Part shown: positions 27,003-35,008 of the stretch, one piece after another
Layout: each line of letters begins with the position of its first letter
Position numbering within the stretch: the first letter of the stretch is position 1
From: Flavobacterium sp. N2038
Lineage (GTDB): Bacteria; Bacteroidota; Bacteroidia; Flavobacteriales; Flavobacteriaceae
Assembly: GCF_025947185.1 (NCBI RefSeq)
Contig: NZ_CP110001.1
Coordinates: forward strand, 806,001 to 870,000
Length of the DNA: 64,000 nucleotides
Direction: 5' to 3'
Program-made: the position numbers and the translations under genes
The notes under the pieces: generated by a model
What the model was told of the DNA's origin: nothing
Database searches by the model: none
What the model saw: only the letters and a program-made list of their open reading frames with translations

Positions 27003-28274
27003 ATGACATTAACAGAAAAAGACAGCCAATATCTTTGGCATCCGTATACACAACATAAAACATCTCAAACTCCAATTGCAATTTCAAGAGGTGAAGGAGC
27101 TTTACTTTGGGACGAAAATAATAAAGAGTATATAGACGCGATTGCCTCCTGGTGGGTGAATCCGTTTGGGCATAGTAATAAATTTATTGCTGATGCCATT
27201 TATAAACAACTAACTACTTTAGAACATGTTTTATTTGGAGGTTTTACACATGAACCTGCAATAAAAGTAGCAGAAAGACTGATGGAGATTTTGCCGGATA
27301 ATCAACAAAAAATTTTCTTTTCTGATAATGGTTCAACAGCAGTTGAAGTAGCGATAAAAGTAGCACTACAGTATTTTTTTAATAAAGGAGAAAAACGTAC
27401 TACAATAATCGCTTTCGAAAATGCTTTTCATGGAGATACTTTTGCTGCAATGGCTGCGAGCGGGATTTCATTTTACACACAGGCTTTTCAGGGAATGTTT
27501 ATAGATGTTGTTCGTATTCCGGTGCCGGTAAAAGGACAGGAAGAAGTTAGTTTTGAGGCACTGAAAAATGTAATTCAGAATCATAACTGCGCCGGATTTA
27601 TTTTTGAACCCTTGGTTCAAGGTGCGGCAGGAATGGTGATGTACGAAGCGGAAGCTTTGGCAAAACTAATAGGGATTTGTAAAGAGCATAATGTTTTAAC
27701 AATTGCCGATGAAGTAATGACAGGTTTTGGTAAAACCGGAAAAACATTTGCAATGGATTATGTCGCTGAAAATCCGGATATGATTTGTTTGTCGAAAGCT
27801 TTGACAGGAGGAACAATTCCAATGGCAATTACAACTTTTACTCAGGAAGTTTTTGACGCTTTTTATGATGATGATATTAATAAAGCATTGTTTCATGGAC
27901 ATACTTTTACTGCAAATCCTACAGGCTGTGCGGCAGCTTTGGCGAGTATAGATTTATTGCAGACAAATGAAATGCAGACAAATATTGAACGCATTAATAA
28001 AAGCCATCTGGAATTCCAGAAGAGAATTGAGAATCATTCGAAGGTTGTTACAACAAGAACTTTGGGTGTTATTTTTGCAGTTGAAATTAAATCAGATTCT
28101 GAGGAAAGCTATTACGGGTCAATGCGAACAAAACTCTATAATTTCTTTATAGAAAAAGGCGTTGTTTTGAGACCGGTTGGGAATATAGTTTATATTCTTC
28201 CGCCATATATTATGACAGATGAGCAGCTTCAAAAAGTATACAAAACGATTTTAGAAGCGATAGAAATGGTATAA
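27003..28274 (+). CDS. bioA: Adenosylmethionine--8-amino-7-oxononanoate aminotransferase
   Basis: A 423-residue class III PLP aminotransferase that converts 8-amino-7-oxononanoate to diaminopelargonate using S-adenosylmethionine. Typical features are YLWHPYTQHKTSQ, ASWWVNPFGHSN, FAFENAFHGDTFAAM-type motifs, IADEVMTGFGKTG and the PLP lysine K265 in CLSKALTGG. The WHPYTQ opening distinguishes BioA from other class III enzymes. It lies after bioD and before the FabF-like ketosynthase, with a 23-bp inverted repeat in the gap to the latter. Confidence 0.95.
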   Translation: MTLTEKDSQYLWHPYTQHKTSQTPIAISRGEGALLWDENNKEYIDAIASWWVNPFGHSNKFIADAIYKQLTTLEHVLFGGFTHEPAIKVAERLMEILPDNQQKIFFSDNGSTAVEVAIKVALQYFFNKGEKRTTIIAFENAFHGDTFAAMAASGISFYTQAFQGMFIDVVRIPVPVKGQEEVSFEALKNVIQNHNCAGFIFEPLVQGAAGMVMYEAEALAKLIGICKEHNVLTIADEVMTGFGKTGKTFAMDYVAENPDMICLSKALTGGTIPMAITTFTQEVFDAFYDDDINKALFHGHTFTANPTGCAAALASIDLLQTNEMQTNIERINKSHLEFQKRIENHSKVVTTRTLGVIFAVEIKSDSEESYYGSMRTKLYNFFIEKGVVLRPVGNIVYILPPYIMTDEQLQKVYKTILEAIEMV

Positions 28275-28278
28275 TTTT

Positions 28279-28363
28279 TTTAACCATATAAGTGATATAA
28301 GCCCAGTTAAGCAAGTTTGTTTTGCGATTTATTATGTGAACTTATATCACTTATATGGTTAAA
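28279..28363. repeat. 23-bp perfect inverted repeat between bioA and the ketosynthase
   Basis: The arm 28279-28301 (TTTAACCATATAAGTGATAT then AAG) is the exact reverse complement of 28341-28363, with a 39-base loop. It has no T tail typical of a terminator. A member of the dispersed Flavobacterium intergenic repeats is the likeliest explanation. Confidence 0.75.
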
Positions 28364-28394
28364 TAATGCGAACTTTGCGATTAAATAAAATATT

Positions 28395-29564
28395 TTGAAT
28401 ACACAAAAAATTTCTATAACAGCTTTTTCTTCCATTTCTTCTTTAGGAAATAATGCTGAAGAAGTCTGGAAAAAGTATCTCGATAATCAACATTGTTTCT
28501 CTAAACAATTTTTAGATCAACAAGATACTTCGGTTGCTATTCTTGATGCTGAATCAAAGCAAATGGTTACTGAAATTAGAGAATCAGATTCGAAGTATAA
28601 ATTTCTGGATGACTCTGTTTTATTTGCTTTGGCCGCTTCTCGTAAAGCTGTTGAACAAGCAGGATGGAATTCAAATGATGTTTTCGGAATAAATATTGGT
28701 TCGTCAAGAGGCGCAACTGATTTATTCGAAAAACATTACAAAGAATATATCGACACCGGAAAAGCACAAACTCTTGCGTCGCCAACAACAACATTGGGAA
28801 ATATATCTTCCTGGATCGCTCATGATCTGCAAAGTGTTGGTCCCGAAATTTCGCATTCAATAACCTGTTCTACAGCACTTCATTCTTTATTGAATGGAGT
28901 GGCATGGTTAAGATCCGGAATGGCAGATAAATTTTTGGTTGGAGGAAGTGAAGCTCCTTTAACCGATTTTACAATTGCTCAAATGCGGGCTCTAAAAATT
29001 TATTCCCGTATTGATCAGGATCAGGAAAGCTGGCCCAATTTAGCTTTTGATTTTGAGAAAACGCAAAACACCATGATTTTGGGTGAAGGCGCTGCGGTTT
29101 GTTGTTTAGAAGCCGGAGAAAAAGAAAATGCAATTGCTTATGTAACGGGAGTTGGATACGCGACAGAAGTTTTAGAACATAACATTTCAATTTCTGCAGA
29201 AGCAACTTGTTTTCAAAAATCAATGAAAATGGCTTTAGAGGGAGAAAATCCTGAAGATATTGATGCAATTGTAATGCATGCACCAGGAACAATAAAAGGT
29301 GATTTGACAGAGCTTCGTGCTATTGAAAAAGTTTTTGGATCTAAATTGCCTTTGTTGACTACTAACAAATGGAAAATAGGGCATACTTTTGGAGCTTCAG
29401 GGATTTTGAGTTTAGAATTGGCGCTTTTAATGATGCAGAACGATACATTTATTGGTGTGCCATTTGGAGAAAAACAAAATCAAAACAAAAAGATTAAAAA
29501 AGTTTTAATTAATGCAGTTGGTTTTGGCGGAAATGCAGTTAGTGTTTTGGTTGAAAAAAGATAA
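28395..29564 (+). CDS. FabF-like beta-ketoacyl synthase in the biotin cluster
   Basis: A 389-residue condensing enzyme. The thiolase-fold triad is present: C158 in HSITCSTALHSL, H295 in VMHAPGT and H330 in KWKIGHTFGASG. It begins at TTG 28395, because an in-frame stop lies four codons upstream and the next ATG would delete the start of the fold (ISITAFSSISSLG). It is shorter and more diverged than FabF. Its place after bioA suggests a role in making the pimeloyl chain or a related acyl precursor. No bioC or bioH is visible in the window. The biotin role is inference. The ketosynthase family is firm. Confidence 0.85.
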   Translation: MNTQKISITAFSSISSLGNNAEEVWKKYLDNQHCFSKQFLDQQDTSVAILDAESKQMVTEIRESDSKYKFLDDSVLFALAASRKAVEQAGWNSNDVFGINIGSSRGATDLFEKHYKEYIDTGKAQTLASPTTTLGNISSWIAHDLQSVGPEISHSITCSTALHSLLNGVAWLRSGMADKFLVGGSEAPLTDFTIAQMRALKIYSRIDQDQESWPNLAFDFEKTQNTMILGEGAAVCCLEAGEKENAIAYVTGVGYATEVLEHNISISAEATCFQKSMKMALEGENPEDIDAIVMHAPGTIKGDLTELRAIEKVFGSKLPLLTTNKWKIGHTFGASGILSLELALLMMQNDTFIGVPFGEKQNQNKKIKKVLINAVGFGGNAVSVLVEKR

Positions 29565-29588
29565 TGAACTAAAGTAAATTTTGAACAT

Positions 29589-29623
29589 AAAAAAATCCAT
29601 TCCGGTGTCGGAATGGATTTTTT
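29589..29623. terminator. Bidirectional terminator between convergent genes
   Basis: TCCATTCCG (29596-29604) pairs with CGGAATGGA (29609-29617) over GTGT, with A residues before and six T after the stem. It serves both the ketosynthase gene and the minus-strand surface protein gene. Confidence 0.85.
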
Positions 29624-29640
29624 ATGACTTATGGGTTGCT

Positions 29641-32600
29641 TTATTGCAAAACAATTTTTTTAGAAACGATAAAGTCATTGTCTAAAGTTACCTTTACAAT
29701 TAAAACCTGATTACCGGATTGTAAGTTTGAAAGTTGTAATTCAGTTGAGTTTACTTTCTTTTTATCATATAGCAATTTGCCTGTAATATCATAAACCGAA
29801 ACTTCTTTTATCGTTTCTTTTGATGACAGTACTTTGATAATTTTATCTTTTACAGAAACCAAGACACCGTTTTCAATATTTTCAAAGCCATCCGTTCCAA
29901 GCGTTTTATTGGTATAACGAAGAACAAAACGATCTGGGAAAGTACCAATAGCTGTAGTAAAAGTATAATTACCAGCACGAAGATCTATTATTTGCCCCGA
30001 TTTTTTGTCTTCAAGATAAATTGCCTGATTGTTAAATACTCCATCAACATGATCAATTGCAATGGTAAAATCACCAGCAATTGAGGTTACATACCCTAAC
30101 GGAACAAGATCAGTTTTTTCAAAAGGAAGTGCGCGTCCTTGGACAGTAAGTTTAGCATCATCGTTGATACTGTAGAAATCCAGATAGGTATTGCCACTCA
30201 TTGTCCATCCATCATAATTCATATCCCATTCATTTGTTGCGCCATCTACGTAACCAACTAAAACTTGTTTAAAAGCCCCTTTAGCATTAGTAAGATTCAG
30301 CCAAATACGATTTTTTTCGTTTTCATCAGAACCATCAGTTTTGAAAAATTGTTTGTTATTTGCGGGAATTCGCATATCATTGGTAAACTTCACCTTTACA
30401 TTGGTAGATGGAGTTGCAAAGAATGCCTGACCTGCAGCAATTTTTCCTGTTGGCTGACTTCCTCCCGTTTTTGCAGGACCAGTTGCTACTCCGCCCGTTA
30501 AACTATAAACAGCATAGTCATTAACGGTATAATTATATTTTGCATCGCCCGGAACTGCATCACTTGGCGGGCTGTTGTGTGTCCAGAAATACAAAGCCCC
30601 AATATCATTTCCTGCAAGAGAGTTTATTTTGATTAATTTATCTGCATCTATAGCTGACGGATATGGATTTCCTAATAAATAAGAATGTGTCGCAACAGGT
30701 GTTACCAGGATCTCTCCATTATTTGGGATTCCAAAAAATGAAGCATTATAAACAGCAGGAATGTCTAAGTTATAATTTTGTGGTGCTCTTACTATATATC
30801 CATCACCCGGAGTCATTACCAATATTCCGTTATAGCTTATTTTCCAAGCTCCTGTTTTAGTGTCGTAACTATAGTATTTGTCTGCTAAAGTTGCTGGAGA
30901 TAATTTTTTAAGCGTAAACTTAGATTCAGCAGTTACAGGAGAAGACCAGAATGTAAAATCGTATCGACGAACAGGAGCACTGGTTCTTTGTAGTTCGAAT
31001 GAATTTACATCTCCGCTAAACATGGTTTTACTAGTATTATTTTGCAATAACGAACCACCGTTTTGCACTAAAAGTTTTCCTCCTGCAGCAACAGTTATAT
31101 TTTCGTTTACCGTTAAGGTTTTGTCGGCCGGAATGATAAGAGTTGCTCCGGCTTTAATGGTACACGAGCAAACTTCAATATCCGATTGCAGGGTTGTATT
31201 GCCGGATATCGTAATTGCGGTTAGACCAGTTGGAGCATTACCTGTTCCGTTATAAATAGTTTCAACCGGAATAAATTTTACATTCACATTTGCATCACCG
31301 GCATCTTCTCTTAAGCGAATTTCGACTCTTGAGTTTTTATTCAGAGAATATGTTTTACCATCTTCTACTAAAACAGATCCGGTAGAGTAGGTTCTCGTAA
31401 ATATTAAAACATCATCAATTCGAATTTCTGTTACATCATCATTGTTTACGACTTGTACTTGGTAATCTCCACAAGGAAATCCTTGTCTTCTGTGAGTAAG
31501 TGTAAAATTGTCTATTTGTATTGGAGCACCTTTCCATTCTGAAGAACTTGACGGAGATAATTTTTTGTTCCAGTATGATTCAGAATTCAGATTTACGCTT
31601 GGGTCAACATAAGTTCCTGCATAACTGGTTTTTATATTGTCAATATTTAAATCAGCTTGTGTAAAACCAAAAACATTCCACACATTATCGCCATAAGGAA
31701 GAGATTGATCTCCTTTTACCAATCCGTACAAAAATGATATCCTTGAAGCGCCTGCTTTTTCGTAATATTCCAACATAAAAGTATGAGTTCCTGCTGTATT
31801 GAAAGTATATTGTGCCGTATATTTATTATACCCGTGATCACCCCATGAACCTGTTGGGTTAACTGTCACCAAAACATTATCAATATAGAGTCTCACCCCA
31901 TCATCTGCACCAATAGTAAAGTTATAAGTTCCGGCTTCGGTCGCAGTTTGCATTAAGTAACGAACATAAAATCGGTCGCTTGGCGCGGTACCGCAAAAGG
32001 AATCAGCTTCTACTGTGGGATCACCATAAATGGTTCCGGTATCAATATTTCGATCGAAATTAGCATTTTCAGCAATAGAACCTACATAAGTCGTCATATC
32101 CGGAGTATTTCCGGTATACGTATAAACATATCCTTTCCAGCGATTAATACCCGGAGTTAAAGTTGCAATACAAGGCGGAGCCGTAACAGTAACTGTTACA
32201 GTTGCTGATGAATAGGAAGTTCCGTTAGATAATGTATAGGTAAAAGTGGTTGTTCCTGTATACCCTGCTGTTGGAGTAAAAGTAATCTCTTTGTTGCTGT
32301 TAATCTGAACAGTTCCTCCAATACTTGGTTGTGTATAAGTTATTGAAGTTGAAGAATCGTAGTTTTCATCATTTGCTAAAATTGGAATATTTACAGGTGT
32401 TTTATTATCTGTACTTGCAGTGTCCGGATTTGCAGTTAATAAATTTGAAGAATCTACAATCCCTGTAATTGTTGGACCTAATTCTCCTCCAACGTCATGT
32501 TTTATTTTGAAATATCCGTTTGAAGCATCAGTTACACCATAAGGATATATTCTTATGTAAAATGTCTGATCGGTTAAACTCGTTGCCGTTACATTAGCAG

Positions 32601-33864
32601 GGAAATTCATGATGACTTCCGTATCAGTATTTTTTACTGCGGTAGTTTCACCCTGAAGAATTGCACCTCCGTCAGTAAAATTTGGATCAGTAGAATATCG
32701 TACCTGATATTTAGTTGGTCCTGTGCTTCCGGTAGGAGAGTTATATATAAACTTAAATTGCGAAAGAATTAGTTTGTAATTCGGTTTTGGTTTAACACTT
32801 ACCTCTACATATTTATTTAAGTTAAGTGCATTTGTGTTTTTTAGATTACTTATATTAAAGTAATTTGCATTTGAGCCGCTATTTGTAATTAAAGTTATGC
32901 CACTTCCACCTGCGCTAATGTCATTTCCTATTAGGTTAGGATCTGTTACAACAGCTTTTGGCTTGTCTATTGCACCGTTCCAGATAATCAGACGAGGTGT
33001 AATTTCAGTAACTATTACATAGACAGTTGCGGTAGAGGTTTTAGGCCCATTTGTAAGGGTATATGTAAAAGACGTAGTACCTTTAAAATTTGTAGCTGGC
33101 GTAAAATTTAAAATGTTATTGTTGTTTGTCACAGTTCCATCACTAACAGGAGGCTGTGTATACGTCATAGTTGCTCCTGTATAATTAGTATCATTCGTTA
33201 ACGGATCAAAAGCAATTGCTCTTTTTTCCTGAGTAGTTACAATGTCATCATTTGCATTTAGGTTTGATGGATTGTAAGTTGAAACAGTTCCGGTAATGGT
33301 TGGAGTGGTGCCGCTACCAGCTGTATTTCCGTTTGCTAGAAATATTGGAGAATTAGGATCACTATTAGATTTTAATTTATAACCATATATGCGCAAGGTC
33401 AAAGTTTCTCCCGCATATAAAGTAATGTTTGAAAGATCGAGTGATTTAGTGACTTTGCCGGAGGCCGTAGCTTCATCAATCAATAAAGTACTGGTTGCAA
33501 AGGCATTTTTAGAATAGCGTACCTGATATCTGGAAACATAACCGTTTCCATCTTTTTCATAAGTAAACCTGAAAGCGTTAAGCTTAATTTTATATCCGGT
33601 TTTTGCAGAAGCACTAACCTCAAAATACTTGGTGTCATCAATGCTAAATGATGTTGGCCACTGTGTTCCCCTAAAGCCTTCCCATTGAACAGGAGAAAAT
33701 GAGATACCGGTTCCGCCAGTAATATTTCCTGCTGATACAGAAGCGGTAAAGCTTGACGTAATAGTTGGGGATGCATTGGTAGGACCATTCCATTGCACAA
33801 GGACATCTTGCGAAAATCCAAAAAAGGGTAATAACAACAAAAATAAAAGTAGAGTTTTTTTCAT
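29641..33864 (-). CDS. Giant T9SS-exported surface protein A (cadherin-like, PA14)
   Basis: 1407 residues. Signal peptide 1-19 (LLPFFGFSQ). Two related beta-sandwich regions with cadherin-like segments (about 205-285 and 470-560, each with an FTYTL...T motif after NDxNY) precede a PA14-like domain (about 567-716, with FTIGADDGVRLYIDN), often carbohydrate-binding. A second PA14-related stretch covers about 725-865. The C-terminal module shared by five proteins here starts near 880: [12 protein letters not shown] at about 966, [21 protein letters not shown]. It ends with a sorting domain of about 78 residues (VYDITGKLLYDKK, VLIVKVTLDN) resembling the T9SS 'type C' signal known from Flavobacterium ChiA. 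Likely surface-attached or released; ligand unknown. Close paralogue of the protein at 35009-40747. Confidence 0.85.
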   Translation of the reverse strand: MKKTLLLFLLLLPFFGFSQDVLVQWNGPTNASPTITSSFTASVSAGNITGGTGISFSPVQWEGFRGTQWPTSFSIDDTKYFEVSASAKTGYKIKLNAFRFTYEKDGNGYVSRYQVRYSKNAFATSTLLIDEATASGKVTKSLDLSNITLYAGETLTLRIYGYKLKSNSDPNSPIFLANGNTAGSGTTPTITGTVSTYNPSNLNANDDIVTTQEKRAIAFDPLTNDTNYTGATMTYTQPPVSDGTVTNNNNILNFTPATNFKGTTSFTYTLTNGPKTSTATVYVIVTEITPRLIIWNGAIDKPKAVVTDPNLIGNDISAGGSGITLITNSGSNANYFNISNLKNTNALNLNKYVEVSVKPKPNYKLILSQFKFIYNSPTGSTGPTKYQVRYSTDPNFTDGGAILQGETTAVKNTDTEVIMNFPANVTATSLTDQTFYIRIYPYGVTDASNGYFKIKHDVGGELGPTITGIVDSSNLLTANPDTASTDNKTPVNIPILANDENYDSSTSITYTQPSIGGTVQINSNKEITFTPTAGYTGTTTFTYTLSNGTSYSSATVTVTVTAPPCIATLTPGINRWKGYVYTYTGNTPDMTTYVGSIAENANFDRNIDTGTIYGDPTVEADSFCGTAPSDRFYVRYLMQTATEAGTYNFTIGADDGVRLYIDNVLVTVNPTGSWGDHGYNKYTAQYTFNTAGTHTFMLEYYEKAGASRISFLYGLVKGDQSLPYGDNVWNVFGFTQADLNIDNIKTSYAGTYVDPSVNLNSESYWNKKLSPSSSSEWKGAPIQIDNFTLTHRRQGFPCGDYQVQVVNNDDVTEIRIDDVLIFTRTYSTGSVLVEDGKTYSLNKNSRVEIRLREDAGDANVNVKFIPVETIYNGTGNAPTGLTAITISGNTTLQSDIEVCSCTIKAGATLIIPADKTLTVNENITVAAGGKLLVQNGGSLLQNNTSKTMFSGDVNSFELQRTSAPVRRYDFTFWSSPVTAESKFTLKKLSPATLADKYYSYDTKTGAWKISYNGILVMTPGDGYIVRAPQNYNLDIPAVYNASFFGIPNNGEILVTPVATHSYLLGNPYPSAIDADKLIKINSLAGNDIGALYFWTHNSPPSDAVPGDAKYNYTVNDYAVYSLTGGVATGPAKTGGSQPTGKIAAGQAFFATPSTNVKVKFTNDMRIPANNKQFFKTDGSDENEKNRIWLNLTNAKGAFKQVLVGYVDGATNEWDMNYDGWTMSGNTYLDFYSINDDAKLTVQGRALPFEKTDLVPLGYVTSIAGDFTIAIDHVDGVFNNQAIYLEDKKSGQIIDLRAGNYTFTTAIGTFPDRFVLRYTNKTLGTDGFENIENGVLVSVKDKIIKVLSSKETIKEVSVYDITGKLLYDKKKVNSTELQLSNLQSGNQVLIVKVTLDNDFIVSKKIVLQ

Positions 33865-33914
33865 ATTATATGGCGTAAATCAGGTTGTTATGCAGGCATA
33901 GTAAATTAGCCGCA

Positions 33915-33943
33915 CAAAGATAGATACATCTACGATTTACAAA
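33915..33943 (-). promoter_or_regulatory. Promoter of surface protein A (TTTG - 17 bases - TATCTTTG)
   Basis: On the minus strand TATCTTTG occupies 33922-33915 and TTTG occupies 33943-33940, with 17 bases between them, inside the accepted range. It lies about 50 bases before the start codon at 33864. Confidence 0.65.
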
Positions 33944-34225
33944 TAATGATGGTTTTCTAAAGGCCAAATAATCGATGAAATGTTGAAATTAATCGTTGAA
34001 CTACATATTAATTTTTATGTTCTTGTGGATATTCTTATAAATACAGAATCTAAAAAATAAGAAAAACCGTAAAATTTACACTTAAAACGACTAGTCTTTA
34101 GATGAAAAACGATAAAAACGCGAGATAGGGTAAATATTTTTCAAGAAATCAACATTTGTATAGGGAAGTATTTTCTGATAAATGGAGCTTTTTTGTGAAG
34201 ATTATTAAAGGTCGAAAAAGGGCAT
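33944..34225. other. Non-coding gap between surface protein A and recX
   Basis: Apart from the promoter of protein A at its left end, no gene, RNA or repeat was recognised. It is AT-rich and carries stop codons in all frames. Confidence 0.4.
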
Positions 34226-34256
34226 AAAAAAATGGAACTTAATTTTGTTCCATTTC
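34226..34256 (-). terminator. recX terminator overlapping its stop codon
   Basis: On the minus strand AAATGGAAC and GTTCCATTT form a 9-bp stem with an 8-base loop and are followed by T residues. The stem begins within the last recX codons, so the coding and termination signals overlap. Confidence 0.65.
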
Positions 34257-34709
34257 TTTTACTTTATCATAAACCAAGTTGCTTTCGTAACCACGACGGA
34301 GGAGATAGTCGCAGAACTTTTTCCTCTTTTTTAGCGTATTTTTTTCGATAATGCTATTCCAGCATCGCTCTGAAAGTTGGTCGAGGGTTTCTAAATACTC
34401 TTCGTACGAAATTTCTTTAAGTGCCAGATTAATATTTGTCGAAGAGATGTTTCTCATTTTTAATTCGTTTGTAATTCTGATTTTTCCCCAAAATTTAATG
34501 CGATGTTTTCCTCTGGCGAAACTACAAGCGAATCGGGTTTCGTTTAAAAAATTACCCTCAATTAACTGAACCACAATTAGATCTATTTCATCGCTGGTCA
34601 TTTTTAGGCTATATAATTTTGAAACCACTTCATCATGACAACGTTCCTGATAGGCGCAAAAGTGTTCTAATTTCTGTAAAGCTTCTTTGGGAGTGATAAC
34701 TGAATTCAT
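34239..34709 (-). CDS. recX: Regulatory protein RecX
   Basis: A 156-residue modulator of RecA, which binds along RecA filaments and limits strand exchange. The family repeats of three-helix modules are visible: KALEKLEHFCAYQERCHDEV-like opening, then NETRFACSFARGKHRIKFWG, IRITNELKMRNISSTNIN and KFCDYLLRRGYESNLVYD. The length is normal. It sits between two giant surface-protein genes, and recA is not in the window. Its location within a locus of large homologous repeats is probably coincidental. Confidence 0.9.
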   Translation of the reverse strand: MNSVITPKEALQKLEHFCAYQERCHDEVVSKLYSLKMTSDEIDLIVVQLIEGNFLNETRFACSFARGKHRIKFWGKIRITNELKMRNISSTNINLALKEISYEEYLETLDQLSERCWNSIIEKNTLKKRKKFCDYLLRRGYESNLVYDKVKEMEQN

Positions 34710-34813
34710 GAGTTTTTTCTTTCTTTTTAACTATAAGTGCTAAAAATATTCAATATGTTGTTAAAATTTGGACAAAAATTGTGCTTATTCTTAAAAAGTA
34801 TTTTGCTAAAATG

Positions 34814-34843
34814 TTGTGTGTGTGCGGAATTATAATATTTTTG
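34814..34843 (+). promoter_or_regulatory. Promoter of surface protein B (TTG - 19 bases - TATTTTTG)
   Basis: TTG at 34814-34816 and TATTTTTG at 34836-34843 have exactly 19 bases between them. Transcription should start near 34848, which gives a leader of about 160 bases before the ATG at 35009. Confidence 0.75.
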
Positions 34844-34922
34844 TGCGATAATATCAGAGATTAAATTCTACTTAAACAAAACATTTTAAACAATTGATTT
34901 GGTGATTTTTGAATCCAAAATC

Positions 34923-34958
34923 AAAAGTACTTCGTATATCTATGTAAGTACTTTTTTT
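34923..34958 (+). terminator. Terminator-like hairpin in the leader of surface protein B
   Basis: AAAAGTACTT (34923-34932) pairs perfectly with AAGTACTTTT (34946-34955) and is followed by more T (to 34958). It lies between the promoter and the start codon, so it could act as an attenuator or end a small RNA of about 110 bases. Confidence 0.6.
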
Positions 34959-35008
34959 ATGTTTCGTTTGAGATAAAAAACAAATTTATAATAAATACCA
35001 CAGTATAT

